64,000 bases of DNA, from NCBI RefSeq assembly GCF_025699255.1, contig NZ_JAILWA010000001.1, forward strand, positions 241,322-305,321. Reading direction: 5' to 3'. The position numbers and the translations under genes are program-made. The stretch is from Nitrosopumilus sp. (lineage in GTDB: Archaea; Thermoproteota; Nitrososphaeria; Nitrososphaerales; Nitrosopumilaceae). Under the pieces are notes generated by a model. The model saw only the letters and a program-made list of their open reading frames with translations, was not told the DNA's origin and made no database searches. How positions within the stretch are numbered: position 1 is the first letter of the stretch; each line of letters begins with the position of its first letter. Shown here one piece after another: positions 8,608 through 21,615 of this stretch.

Positions 8608-9063
8608 CTAAGAAAATCCGTGTTTTTGGAAATATTTTTGATGATATTCTTCTGCTTTGTAAAAAGTTGGAGCAGGAACAATTTCAGTTACAATAGGATC
8701 ATCAAAATGACCTGATTTTTCAAGAGATTGTTTAGAATTCTCTGCAATTTCTTTTTGTTTTTCATCATGATAAAAAATTGCTGAACGATATTGAATTCCA
8801 ATATCAGGACCTTGTCGATTTAAAGTTGTAGGATTGTGATTTTTCCAAAAAACAGATAACAATTCTTCAAAAGAGATTTCGTCAGGATCATATTCAACTT
8901 CAACAGCTTCAGCATGACCTGTTTTATCAGTACATACTTCTTCATACGTAGGATTTGGAAGTTTACCACCAATGTATCCAACAGTAGTGGATTTTACTCC
9001 CTTGGTTTTGTTGAGTAAATCTTCAACATGCCAAAAACATCCTGCACCAAATGTTGCTTTCAT
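8608..9063 (-). CDS. msrA: Peptide-methionine (S)-S-oxide reductase MsrA
   Basis: Repairs methionine-S-sulfoxide in proteins. It opens MKATFGAGCFWHVED, with the catalytic Cys in the family signature GCFW, followed by TTVGYIGG, HAEAVEVEYDP and the aromatic/QYRSAIFY core. It ends YHQKYFQKHGFS without an extra resolving-Cys tail, so regeneration probably uses thioredoxin in a simple way. At 151 aa it is a stand-alone MsrA; no MsrB lies nearby. Confidence 0.96.
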   Translation of the reverse strand: MKATFGAGCFWHVEDLLNKTKGVKSTTVGYIGGKLPNPTYEEVCTDKTGHAEAVEVEYDPDEISFEELLSVFWKNHNPTTLNRQGPDIGIQYRSAIFYHDEKQKEIAENSKQSLEKSGHFDDPIVTEIVPAPTFYKAEEYHQKYFQKHGFS

Positions 9064-9113
9064 TTAATCTTATTAGAAATAAACTGAATTAAAACTATTT
9101 GTTAAAAGCAGAA

Positions 9114-10124
9114 TTAATTTACTGATATAACGCCTTCTTGAATAAGATACTCTAACGAATTGACAAATTCATCTTCAGAGATTAAATCTTGAGACCACCA
9201 ATGTGCATTGTTACGTACCCAACTAGGAATTTCATCATCAGAAACATTACCAGAAGAAGATGTTGAAACCATGATAATGTTATTTTCCAACATGAATTCA
9301 ATTCCAGAAACAAAAGCTGAATCATTAATCTTTCCAGTTGCCCACCATTCAGCATTATTACGTATCCAGTCAGGCACAGATATAGGATCTGCATAACCTA
9401 AGATATTATGAATTGATTGTTTTGGAAATTGAGAATCAAACCAAGATTTGTAGCTTGGTTCATTGTTGTATCTATCAAGATAGTATTGAGGAGATTTATC
9501 AAGTGCAGGAAAATTATCAATGTGAGTTAATGGATATCCAACAACATTAGTGATTGATTGTTTTGGAAATTGAGAATCAAACCAAGATTTGTAGCTTGGT
9601 TCATTGTTGTATCTATCAAGATAGTATTGAGGAGATTTATCAAGTGCAGGAAAATTTGGAATTTTAAGTTTTAAAGTACTAAAAGTTTTAACTTGTTCTG
9701 ATTTAGTAGGGGGTTCTGATTTAGTAGGTGGTTCTGATTTAGTAGGGGGTTCTGATTTAGTAGGTGGTTCTGATAGTTTTTGATATTCAATTGATTTTTC
9801 TAAATTTCCATCATATGTAACTTTGATTGGATAAATTCCATCAGAAGTCCATGTTGGACCGCCAACATTAAAAGTCACAGAAAAACTACCATCAGGATTA
9901 GCAGGAATTGTATTAAAATCTGCAAAATTAGATTTTCCAGGAGTAAAAATTTGAATTGTTATGAAGGGAATTTCAGGAGTGTAAAAAATAGTTCCAGTAA
10001 TAATTAATTGATCATTTTCATGATAAAGAGATTTGTTAGTTGTAAAATCATTCACTTCTCCAAATACAGGTACCAAAAAACCTGAAATTAGTAAAAGTGT
10101 AAGAGACAATGAAAAAAGAAGCAT
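9114..10124 (-). CDS. Secreted repeat protein with WW-type repeats
   Basis: An exported protein of unknown function, 336 aa. A signal peptide (MLLFSLSLTLLLISGFLVP, cut near VFG-EVN) leads into a beta-sandwich-like domain (about 25-120). Next comes a low-complexity linker of four SEPPTK units, then two nearly identical 47-residue repeats (FPALDKSPQYYLDRYNNEPS core), then two repeats of the type P-x-WI-R-N-N-A-x-WW found widely in thaumarchaeal exported proteins and also in the protease at 1366-2784. Such repeats probably mediate surface or polymer binding; that is inference. Confidence 0.8.
   Translation of the reverse strand: MLLFSLSLTLLLISGFLVPVFGEVNDFTTNKSLYHENDQLIITGTIFYTPEIPFITIQIFTPGKSNFADFNTIPANPDGSFSVTFNVGGPTWTSDGIYPIKVTYDGNLEKSIEYQKLSEPPTKSEPPTKSEPPTKSEPPTKSEQVKTFSTLKLKIPNFPALDKSPQYYLDRYNNEPSYKSWFDSQFPKQSITNVVGYPLTHIDNFPALDKSPQYYLDRYNNEPSYKSWFDSQFPKQSIHNILGYADPISVPDWIRNNAEWWATGKINDSAFVSGIEFMLENNIIMVSTSSSGNVSDDEIPSWVRNNAHWWSQDLISEDEFVNSLEYLIQEGVISVN
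9412..9656. repeat. 104-bp perfect direct repeat within the secreted protein gene
   Basis: Bases 9412-9515 and 9553-9656 are identical, offset 141 bp (47 codons, in frame). They encode the duplicated FPALDKSPQYYLDRYNNEPS segment. Perfect identity at synonymous positions shows a recent duplication or ongoing conversion. Confidence 0.92.
9696..9767. repeat. 18-bp tandem repeat (four copies) encoding SEPPTK linker
   Basis: Four adjacent 18-bp units differ only in a single alternating base (GGGGG versus GGTGG), so the array probably grew by duplicating a 36-bp pair. It is in frame and length changes would alter linker length without frameshift. Confidence 0.9.
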
Positions 10125-10177
10125 TTTTAGAAATGATATTTTTGCATAATTAAAGAATTCGTCAGATTCAATTATGG

Positions 10178-10555
10178 TTAATTTACGTCAGTAAAAATTT
10201 CTACAACTTTTTTAGCTAAATTTTCAATATTGGCAGTAGGTTCTGCAGAAATTAGTAATAGAATCTGAGTAATTGGAAAGGGAAAACTAACTAAAACTGC
10301 CTTGTCTCTTCGAGCAGCAAGATAGTTTATTGGACCAAGACTCTCATCATATTCTTTACGAATAGATGCTTTTGAAACAAATTCTAAAAAGGATTGTAGT
10401 CTAGTTTCGTCACCCTCATGTGGAACCAGTCCTTCTTTGAAACCACCTGCGATTAATTTCCCATCTTTATCCACAATTCCTGCAAAACGAATTTCAGATT
10501 CATTAAGTAGCTGAGTGCATTTTTGAGCATATAGATCTAAAGTAGAATCAGACAT
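10178..10555 (-). CDS. Roadblock-like small protein (DUF6659-like), paralogue 2
   Basis: A 125-residue cytosolic protein with the same layout as 4271-4663: N-terminal helix, RFAGIVDKDGKLIAGGFKEG strand-turn element, central helix, YLAARRDKAVLVSFPFP strand pair, C-terminal helix. It is closer to the 4271-4663 protein than to the one at 50528. It stands alone between a secreted protein gene and a methyltransferase gene. Function unknown; the fold could bind a GTPase or small ligand. Confidence 0.7.
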   Translation of the reverse strand: MSDSTLDLYAQKCTQLLNESEIRFAGIVDKDGKLIAGGFKEGLVPHEGDETRLQSFLEFVSKASIRKEYDESLGPINYLAARRDKAVLVSFPFPITQILLLISAEPTANIENLAKKVVEIFTDVN

Positions 10556-10613
10556 TATTTCTTTAGCATAATATCAAAAATAAAAACCTAGCCTAAAAGT
10601 TCAGGAGATTTGA

Positions 10614-11534
10614 CTAGAGATGGCATTTCAACAACACATAATCAATGATTTTATTTTCAGAGGCATTTTTCATTTTTTGCAGAGATTTGAATAGAATTTT
10701 TTCCACATATGAGGAATATTGTTTTAAAATAGATTTTTTGATTTCTTCCCGATGTTCAATATAGTAATTTGTCAATGGATCATATACATTAGAACCAATT
10801 AGTTTTTCTTCAGAAATTTGAAATCCTTCAGATGAAATAATCTGTTTGATTTCATTTAGAGCATAGTGTTCAGAAGACCAAGTAAATTTTAAGATTCCAA
10901 GTTTTGTAAGAGATGATGAACTAAGAGTTACAGGTATTGCTAAAACAAGAAAACCAGAATCAGACAAAATTCTTTTTGATTCATAAATAAAATCAGCAAG
11001 AGGCTTGAAATGTTGTGAAGACTCTAAAGCAAGAATCCTATCTACAGATTTTGTTGTAAAAGGTAATTTTGTAGATGAGGAATTAAAAAATTCTATTTTT
11101 TTCTGAGGTGCTGAAAAACGAAGTTGATCTTGATTGATGTTAACACAAAATATAGATAAATTTGGAAATTTATTTCTCCAAAATATTGCAGGTGCGGATA
11201 ATCCACTACCTACATCTACAACAGTTTTACAAGAATCTAATTCAGCCATATTTGCAAAAATATTACATAGATTTTCTTGTGCAGAAATAGGAGTATCATG
11301 TTGTTTATCCCAATATCCAAAATTCAGCATATTTCCTCCTGTTGCGAGTTGCATTACAGGAGATAGCGAATTGTAAAGATTTACAACATCATTTTCATTT
11401 TTACGAATAGTCCATAAAAAAAGTTCGATAGGATTAATGGAAGTCAAAAATACTTTCAAATTTAATATGAACTGATCACTATTAATTCCTAAGGTAAACC
11501 TTCTGAGTCTTCGGCGCAGTGTTTGTGTACCCAC
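10614..11534 (-). CDS. SAM-dependent methyltransferase
   Basis: Class I methyltransferase of about 300 aa. Motif I is TVVDVGSGLSAPAIFWR, motif II about FCVNINQDQL and motif III FTTKSVDRILALESSQHF, then a C-terminal helical region. Order and spacing resemble small-molecule/sterol- or phosphoethanolamine-type enzymes, but the acceptor is unknown. The frame's ATG at 11534 lies inside the neighbouring 11489-11620 gene, a 46-bp overlap, so a later non-ATG start is possible. Confidence 0.8.
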   Translation of the reverse strand: MGTQTLRRRLRRFTLGINSDQFILNLKVFLTSINPIELFLWTIRKNENDVVNLYNSLSPVMQLATGGNMLNFGYWDKQHDTPISAQENLCNIFANMAELDSCKTVVDVGSGLSAPAIFWRNKFPNLSIFCVNINQDQLRFSAPQKKIEFFNSSSTKLPFTTKSVDRILALESSQHFKPLADFIYESKRILSDSGFLVLAIPVTLSSSSLTKLGILKFTWSSEHYALNEIKQIISSEGFQISEEKLIGSNVYDPLTNYYIEHREEIKKSILKQYSSYVEKILFKSLQKMKNASENKIIDYVLLKCHL

Positions 11535-11620
11535 TGATCATCTTGGTTTTTTGTAATCTCTTTACCAGGTTGAATTTTATCCCCACAAGAGATACATGAT
11601 GTTGCAAATTTTGCTTTCAT
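11489..11620 (-). CDS. 43-aa zinc-binding protein
   Basis: A short frame from ATG 11620 encoding MKAKFATSCISCGDKIQPGK and ending in WVHKHCAEDSEGLP. It has CxxC followed by HxxxHC, a complete treble-clef-like zinc site. It overlaps the start of the methyltransferase gene on the same strand. Small zinc proteins of this kind are common in Thaumarchaeota and usually unannotated. The zinc ligands and clean start make it likely to be real. Confidence 0.65.
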   Translation of the reverse strand: MKAKFATSCISCGDKIQPGKEITKNQDDQWVHKHCAEDSEGLP

Positions 11621-11717
11621 AACAACTTGTTACATCAGAATGATAAATCATCTATGATTGAAATGATGTTTACCTATGATGAACATGTTTTATTAATTTG
11701 AAGCTTGTAGGCAAAGT

Positions 11718-12203
11718 ATGAATGATTCTAATTCAGAGATTTCATCTAAGATCGTTCTTGCCAAGTGGACAGATAGATTTTTTGCATGGTTAATTGATTT
11801 TGTAATAATTTCTGCAATTTCAACAACAATAATTTTTGCATTATTTGGTACGATAGAATATGATTTAGAAGAATACGGGATATGGGCAGAAAGTTCTCAA
11901 TACATTCCAACTAGTATCATGTTTTTTGTATATTGGACAATTTTAGAATATAAGACAGGTCAAACAATAGGGAAAAAAATCCTCAATTTACAGGTCACAG
12001 GCATGAATGGGGAAAAACCAAATTTGAAAGGAATTTTGATTAGTAGTTTTGGAAAAGCATTCTTGCTTCCAATAGACATAGTTTTAGGCTGGATTCTTAC
12101 CAATGAGAACAGGCAAAGAATTTTCAATAAATTAGGAGACACAATCATAATTAAAATAAAAATTTCAGAAAAATATTCAGATACAAAATATACAAAAGAT
12201 TAG
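11718..12203 (+). CDS. RDD family membrane protein
   Basis: A 161-residue integral membrane protein. The RDD signature reads WTDRFFAWLIDFVIIS at residues about 14-29. A second membrane segment (IPTSIMFFVYWTILEY) follows, then the GQTIGKKILNLQV motif, then a third hydrophobic segment. RDD proteins are linked to ion or osmolyte transport in a few bacteria; the substrate here is unknown. Single-gene unit with ATG start. Confidence 0.88.
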   Translation: MNDSNSEISSKIVLAKWTDRFFAWLIDFVIISAISTTIIFALFGTIEYDLEEYGIWAESSQYIPTSIMFFVYWTILEYKTGQTIGKKILNLQVTGMNGEKPNLKGILISSFGKAFLLPIDIVLGWILTNENRQRIFNKLGDTIIIKIKISEKYSDTKYTKD

Positions 12204-12282
12204 ATTTTGTCAGATTTTGTTAAACTGTTACTGTGAAGATTTTACCAACAGATCTATTAGACATAACAGATCTTGTTAGACA

Positions 12283-12357
12283 ATGTCTGAAAATCATAGT
12301 GAATGGTGGATAGGATTGCCAAAAGAACTACAAAACGACATAGAATTAGAAGAATAG
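12283..12357 (+). CDS. Possible 24-aa microprotein
   Basis: A short frame MSENHSEWWIGLPKELQNDI plus four residues, lying between the RDD gene and the convergent histidine kinase. It has an ATG and acidic, Trp-containing composition, but no Shine-Dalgarno or known family. It may be chance. Confidence 0.25.
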   Translation: MSENHSEWWIGLPKELQNDIELEE

Positions 12358-12360
12358 AAA

Positions 12361-13491
12361 TTAAAATGGCAAAGTCAAGGCAAAAGTGGTGGGTTTGTTA
12401 CTCACAGTTATTGTTCCCCCATGCTGCTCAACAATACTTTTACAAATTACCAACCCCAAACCAGTTCCAGTTGTTTTGGTTGTAAACATAGGTTCAAAAA
12501 TTTTGCTTAAATTTTCATCAGAAATACCAGGGCCAGAATCCTTAATTTGTACAGTCAAAATTTTAGAATCAGAAACCAGATCTATGTCAATTTCTCCTTG
12601 GCCATTCAAAGCTTGAACAGCGTTATTGATAAGATTAGATAGAACTCCTTCCATTTTTCTTGCATCACATTTTATACGATAATCATTTTCAGGAAGGTTG
12701 ATTTTAATTCCATATGATGATTTTACATGATTCAAAGCTAATTTGATTATGTGTAAAAATGAAGTAGGTTCTTTTTTAATCTCAGTAGTTCTTGCGAAAT
12801 CCAAAACATCTTCAATAATTCTATTCATATCAAAAATAGAATTTTGCATTCTAAGCCACTTTTCTTTATTTTTTGAATTTAGTTTTGAGAGAATTTCAGG
12901 AGTTAACATTTCAGCATAAGTGTGCATGATTGTTAATGGATTTTTCAGATCGTGTGCAATTCTACTAGCCATAGTACCTATAGTTGCAAGTCTTTCAGAT
13001 TTCACTAATTCAGAACTTTTATTTTCCACAATTTCCATCAGGTCTTCATTTTGTTTGGTTAGTTTTTGTTCCATTTTCAATAGTTTTTCTTGAATTTCTT
13101 TTTCTTTGGAAATATCGGTTCTCATTGCAACAAAATTTTTAATGTTGTTTTTAGAATCGAAAATAGGAATTATTGTAGATTTTAACCAATAGAATGAACC
13201 GTCTTTAGCACGATTTTTTATTTCACCTTCCCAAATATCTCCTGCCAGTATAGTATCCCACATTGTTTTAAAAAAATCATCAGAATGTTCATCAGATTTT
13301 AAAATACTATGCGTTTGTCCTATTAATTCATCTTCAGAATATTTTGATAATTGACAGAATTTTTTATTTACAAAAAGAATAACGCCATCAGTATCAGTAA
13401 CCGCCAAAATTGAATGTTCAGAGAAAATATCATTGAAAGTTGAAATATCAAGATGTAGTTTTTTCAGAGAGTGTGAAATTTCCATATACAT
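12361..13491 (-). CDS. PAS-domain sensor histidine kinase
   Basis: Cytosolic two-component sensor, 376 aa. A PAS domain spans about 20-130 (ILAVTDTDGVILFVNKKFC; a PAC end with FVAMRTDISKEKE). A helical linker, the HisKA dimerisation helix with phospho-acceptor His180 (RIAHDLKNPL) and an ATPase domain follow, with N box LINNAVQALNG, G1 DSGPGIS and G2 TGTGLGLVICKSIVEQHGG. No membrane segment, so the cue is intracellular (redox or ligand). No response regulator is adjacent; the nearest is at 44305. Confidence 0.94.
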   Translation of the reverse strand: MYMEISHSLKKLHLDISTFNDIFSEHSILAVTDTDGVILFVNKKFCQLSKYSEDELIGQTHSILKSDEHSDDFFKTMWDTILAGDIWEGEIKNRAKDGSFYWLKSTIIPIFDSKNNIKNFVAMRTDISKEKEIQEKLLKMEQKLTKQNEDLMEIVENKSSELVKSERLATIGTMASRIAHDLKNPLTIMHTYAEMLTPEILSKLNSKNKEKWLRMQNSIFDMNRIIEDVLDFARTTEIKKEPTSFLHIIKLALNHVKSSYGIKINLPENDYRIKCDARKMEGVLSNLINNAVQALNGQGEIDIDLVSDSKILTVQIKDSGPGISDENLSKIFEPMFTTKTTGTGLGLVICKSIVEQHGGTITVSNKPTTFALTLPF

Positions 13492-13650
13492 CAGATTTGT
13501 TCATTTGTTATAATACAAGAGGTTGTATGTAATTTTACAGAACATGTGTAAAATTTGTTAAATTAGGCTTACTTTGTATGATCAAAATATCCCAATTATG
13601 GGAAGAAGGAAAACAGGTTAAATAAAATAAATTACAAGAAAAGTCAATTC

Positions 13651-14517
13651 ATGAAAAAACTGAGTGCTGTTTTTCTAGGTATTTTATTAATAACATTTTC
13701 ATTGACATTAAATCCGATGGAATTATCTTATGCCATCTCACCCTTAGAGGAAAAAGCAATTTTGAAAAAAGAATTAGTTGAGAATTCAATTGCAGATATT
13801 TTAGACATGGTGGCAGATGAAAAATCAGTCAAAAAAATAGAAAAAGCTCAAAAACAATTTGAAAAAGGGAATTTATATTTCGATGAAGGAAATTTCAAAA
13901 AAGCAGTAAAACATTATGATAAGGCCTTAAAGCAAATACAAAAAACATTGAATGAACCACACATGAAAAAAATGAAAATTGTAGATGAAGGTGCAGGGGA
14001 TTTTACCGGAGATGGATTAGATGATGTGTATCTAAAAATCACAAATCCTGGAAAACCAAACAAAGGAATCAAAGTAGATTTTAAAATTACAGATGCATGT
14101 GTTAATGGAGCAACATATGAAGATGCAGGTATGAAAATGGCTTTTTCAACAGGGAAATTTTTAACTCCAGAAGGATTAGTGGACGAAGGATTCGAAATCA
14201 CAAATGAATGGTTTAAGAAAAAGAAAAATGATGATAATAAACAAATAGATCCATTTACACATTACACAACTTTGTTTATGTTACCTGAATCAGGAGACGA
14301 TTTGATTCAAAAAAAAATAGACAGTAAAGAAGGATCATTTGAACATAATGAAATTATTTCAGAAATCGGTGATCAAACAGGATGGGAAGGATCATTTGAA
14401 TTCAAAGGACCAGCAGGAGATTACAAAATGAATTTCTTTTTACCACATTCAGATTTCGGGGTTGATGGTTGTGATAATTTGGCAGGTTTTGCAGTAGACA
14501 TGACAATAAAATCTTAA
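13651..14517 (+). CDS. Secreted protein, unknown function
   Basis: A 288-residue protein with a clear signal peptide (MKKLSAVFLGILLITFSLTL, cut near SYA). A Lys-rich helical segment follows with one TPR-like unit (GNLYFDEGNFKKAVKHYDKA, about 70-95), then a beta-rich domain (IVDEGAGDFTGDGLDDVYLK resembles a calcium-binding or FG-GAP-like turn). I recognise no enzyme motif. It probably sits outside the membrane. It is the last gene before the rRNA operon, whose transcript runs toward it. Confidence 0.7.
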   Translation: MKKLSAVFLGILLITFSLTLNPMELSYAISPLEEKAILKKELVENSIADILDMVADEKSVKKIEKAQKQFEKGNLYFDEGNFKKAVKHYDKALKQIQKTLNEPHMKKMKIVDEGAGDFTGDGLDDVYLKITNPGKPNKGIKVDFKITDACVNGATYEDAGMKMAFSTGKFLTPEGLVDEGFEITNEWFKKKKNDDNKQIDPFTHYTTLFMLPESGDDLIQKKIDSKEGSFEHNEIISEIGDQTGWEGSFEFKGPAGDYKMNFFLPHSDFGVDGCDNLAGFAVDMTIKS

Positions 14518-14561
14518 AAAAAGATGTATAGTTACCACTAAAGAATTTCAAATTAAAACCC

Positions 14562-14614
14562 AGCTAACGCTAGAGAAAATAATTGTCAAATTAAAAACGC
14601 ATAGCTAACGCTAG
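14562..14614. repeat. Two AGCTAACGCTAG repeats past the 23S rRNA 3' end
   Basis: Identical 12-mers at 14562-14573 and 14603-14614, 41 bp apart, each preceded by AAATTAAAA. Each unit is partly self-complementary (CTAGCGTTAG). They lie about 90-140 bases beyond the mature 23S end in the direction of transcription, with nothing else recognisable, so they may mark trailer processing or termination. Confidence 0.6.
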
Positions 14615-14675
14615 GTATGATTAAAAATAAAATCATCGTACAAGTCGTGTATATGTTCCACTTGATGATATGAAT

Positions 14676-14694
14676 ATGATCATCGCGCATAGTC
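14676..14694 (-). other. Pre-23S processing stem, 3' arm
   Basis: These 19 bases pair fully (17 Watson-Crick, two G-U on the transcribed strand) with 17724-17742 on the other side of the 23S gene. Archaeal 23S precursors fold such a stem and are cut at its bulge-helix-bulge by the EndA splicing endonuclease (encoded at 34865). Pairing is seen directly; processing is known for archaea. Confidence 0.85.
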
Positions 14695-14702
14695 TCTATG
14701 TA

Positions 14703-17716
<3,014 letters not shown>

Positions 17717-17814
17717 ATTACACGACTATGCACGACGATCATTGCAAGTCCCCTGGCAGGGACCCACTACATCCTTCATACATCACTTTTGGTGATGCAT
17801 TGCATCGATGATTC

Positions 17815-17838
17815 AATATGAAGATTATGTACACCCGT
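17815..17838 (-). other. Pre-16S processing stem, 3' arm
   Basis: Pairs with 19380-19403 upstream of 16S over about 24 positions, with all apparent mismatches being G-U in RNA (core TGAAGATTATGTAC against GCACATAATCTTCA). This encloses the 16S as in other archaeal precursors. The 16S-23S spacer (17717-17853, about 137 bases) consists of this arm and the 23S stem arm 17724-17742 plus a small hairpin; it contains no tRNA. Confidence 0.85.
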
Positions 17839-17853
17839 ACACTTTCCTTGTCT

Positions 17854-19324
<1,471 letters not shown>

Positions 19325-19681
19325 TCTGAATATTTTGTATTTTGATTATTGAAGTACATTTGTACTTTAATTGGAATTGACGGATGCACATAATCTTCAC
19401 ATTTCAGATATTGATCACTTGATCAAATCCTCATTTTTGTATGCGTAACTGGAGGCCCATGAATCACAAAGTGGCATCTTGCCATACTTCATCACGAGCG
19501 CCGCCTATTGCGTTACGTATGCAGAAGCCGAAGAATGCAGAAACCATATAAACCATACGTGAAATTATGCCTGATCGGTCAAAATATTGTAAAAATTACA
19601 TGTTTTTTGAGAGGGTTTTTGTTCAAAACAAGACAGGATAGTCAATAGTTAAAATGACAGATCTTATTTTGAAAATTGCTT
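19325..19681 (-). other. rRNA leader and divergent promoter region (no gene)
   Basis: 357 bases between 16S and the aminotransferase gene. They hold the 5' arm of the 16S processing stem (19380-19403), a compact AAGTACA-TT-TGTACTT hairpin (19352-19367), GC-richer leader sequence to about 19525, and the rRNA promoter. No protein-coding frame or tRNA is seen. Confidence 0.75.
19546..19552 (-). promoter_or_regulatory. Probable rRNA operon TATA box
   Basis: On the minus strand TTTATAT lies within GTATGGTTTATATGG. A start about 25 bases downstream (near 19522) coincides with the sharp rise in GC content that marks the rRNA leader. Position is inferred from archaeal TATA spacing. Confidence 0.55.
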
Positions 19682-20974
19682 TTGAGTGATTATATTTCAG
19701 AGTACAAAAAGAAGACAAAGGCATCTGCAAAAATATTTGCAAAGTCATCCAAGCTTCACGTAAATGGTGTTTCTCATAACATAAGATTTTATGAACCATA
19801 TCCATTTGTTGTCAAATCATCAAAAGGAGCAAATCTTGTCGATATGGATAACAACAAATACACAGATTATTGGATGGGTCATTGGTCTTTGATATTTGGA
19901 CATGGCCAAAAAAATGTTAAAGAGTCATTACAAAAACAAATGGAAAAAAGTTGGATGTATGGAACTGTAAATGAGCAAACAATAAGGTTATCAGAATTGA
20001 TTTCAAAAGCAGTACCAGTAGCTGAAAAAATTCGTTATGTTACATCAGGTACAGAAGCTACAATGTATGCAGTGAGATTAGCTCGTTCAGTAACAGGGAA
20101 AAAAATTATTGCAAAAATCGACGGAGGATGGCACGGATATACATCAGATTTACTAAAAAGTGTAAATTGGCCATTTACAGAATCTGAAAGTAGCGGAGTA
20201 GTTAATGAAGAAAAAATTGTTTCAATTCCATACAATGATTTAGAAAAATCTCTTAAAATTTTAAAAAAACACTCGAAAGATTTAGCTGGAGTGATTATTG
20301 AACCAGTGTTAGGAGGTGGAGGATGTATTCCAGCCACTCCAGAATATCTAAAAGGAATTCAAGAATTTGTTCATAAAAATAAGTCATTGTTTATTTTAGA
20401 TGAAATAGTTACAGGATTTCGATTTAGGTATGGTTGTCTCTATCCAACTATGAAACTTGATCCAGACATTGTGACATTAGGAAAAATTGTTGGTGGAGGA
20501 ATGGCAATCGGAGTAATGTGCGGCAAGAAGGAAATAATGGAAGAAGCAGATACCACAGGAAAAAAGAAATCAGAGCGTTCCTATGTAGGAGGAGGCACAT
20601 TTTCAGCAAATCCCACATCAATGACATCAGGACATGCAACACTTAGTCTTTTAAAATCTAAAAAATCCACATACTCAAAAATCAATTCATTGGGAGAGTT
20701 TGCTAGAAAAGAGATAGGCAAAGCATTTGATGGTAGAGTTGCAATCACGGGCAAAGGGTCATTATTCATGACACATTTTCTAAAAGATGGAATTACTGAA
20801 GTTACAAATTCAAGCCAAGCAGCAAAATGTGATTCACAAATGTTAGCAAAATATCATTTTAAGATGATTGCGCATGACGGCATATTCTTTTTACCTGGAA
20901 AATTAGGAGCCATTTCAGATGCACATACAAAAGAAGATATTAAAAAAATAATTAAAGCATCTGAGGGTTTTTAG
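19682..20974 (+). CDS. hemL: Class III aminotransferase, glutamate-1-semialdehyde aminomutase type
   Basis: PLP enzyme of about 430 aa. It has [16 protein letters not shown] (cofactor phosphate/substrate region), [15 protein letters not shown] (Asp binding the pyridine N), and PLP Lys in [22 protein letters not shown] and the HTKEDI C-terminus match GSA aminomutases, which make 5-aminolevulinate for heme and cobalamin. Start is probably TTG 19682 (SDYISEY); TTG 19676 is possible. No other tetrapyrrole gene is nearby, so it could be a paralogue with another amino-substrate. Confidence 0.75.
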   Translation: MSDYISEYKKKTKASAKIFAKSSKLHVNGVSHNIRFYEPYPFVVKSSKGANLVDMDNNKYTDYWMGHWSLIFGHGQKNVKESLQKQMEKSWMYGTVNEQTIRLSELISKAVPVAEKIRYVTSGTEATMYAVRLARSVTGKKIIAKIDGGWHGYTSDLLKSVNWPFTESESSGVVNEEKIVSIPYNDLEKSLKILKKHSKDLAGVIIEPVLGGGGCIPATPEYLKGIQEFVHKNKSLFILDEIVTGFRFRYGCLYPTMKLDPDIVTLGKIVGGGMAIGVMCGKKEIMEEADTTGKKKSERSYVGGGTFSANPTSMTSGHATLSLLKSKKSTYSKINSLGEFARKEIGKAFDGRVAITGKGSLFMTHFLKDGITEVTNSSQAAKCDSQMLAKYHFKMIAHDGIFFLPGKLGAISDAHTKEDIKKIIKASEGF

Positions 20975-21339
20975 TTTTCAGAATTCTCTGGAAAATACTG
21001 ATTTTTCCAAGACGTTAATTCCATAAAAATATCAACATAATCATCAGATTTTATAGTGATATGGACATGAGCTAGAAGATTTCCAAATTGGGCCTCAAAT
21101 ATCATAGTACATTCTTTTTTGAAAAAAGGAACAGTAATCCCAATTTTCTTTAATGAAGAAAATTTGAAATTTTCAATTTGGATGAAATTTTCTTTTATAG
21201 TAACAAATTTTTTTTCAGAATTTTTGTTTATAGATTCATCCAATTCTTTTTGAACAGATTCATTCCAAATAGGACCATCCTTAGGCCATCTATGAACATG
21301 AACCTTATCAGCCTGATAGACTATTTCAAACCCAGTCAA
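20971..21339 (-). CDS. Hypothetical protein
   Basis: I do not recognise this 122-residue soluble protein. It appears alpha/beta with alternating strands ([34 protein letters not shown]) and several His residues, and no CxxC or nucleotide motif. Its stop overlaps the last codon of the convergent aminotransferase gene by four bases. It stands alone on its strand. Confidence 0.65.
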   Translation of the reverse strand: MTGFEIVYQADKVHVHRWPKDGPIWNESVQKELDESINKNSEKKFVTIKENFIQIENFKFSSLKKIGITVPFFKKECTMIFEAQFGNLLAHVHITIKSDDYVDIFMELTSWKNQYFPENSEN

Positions 21340-21458
21340 TGACTTACAAAATTTATGATGAAAATTAAGCTTATCTTATGTAAGAAAAATTACAAATTCA
21401 ATTATTTGATATTATTAAAGCAGAACAGATTTTTATAAAATCTTCATCCTAACATTGT

Positions 21459-21578
21459 ATGGAAAAGAAAAAAGAAGAAAAAGAAGCATATGCAACTGAA
21501 GATCCCACAGATACAACAGCAGAAAAACAAGAAAATATGGCAAAAGAAGCAATAAAGAAATTCAAATCATTAGGATAG
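21459..21578 (+). CDS. 39-aa charged microprotein
   Basis: Short frame MEKKKEEKEAYATEDPTDTT continuing to AIKKFKSLG, strongly Lys/Glu-rich and predicted helical at both ends. A TATA-like TTTTTATAAA lies about 28 bases before the ATG, fitting a leaderless transcript. It precedes the TPR gene by 37 bp. Family not recognised. Confidence 0.5.
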   Translation: MEKKKEEKEAYATEDPTDTTAEKQENMAKEAIKKFKSLG

Positions 21579-21615
21579 TACAAACTTTCATTAGCAATAT
21601 CATTTTTGAGAAATT

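Noticed and set aside
17717..17853. tRNA-Ala in the 16S-23S spacer
   Set aside because: The spacer is filled by processing-stem arms and a small hairpin; no cloverleaf or T-loop consensus is present.
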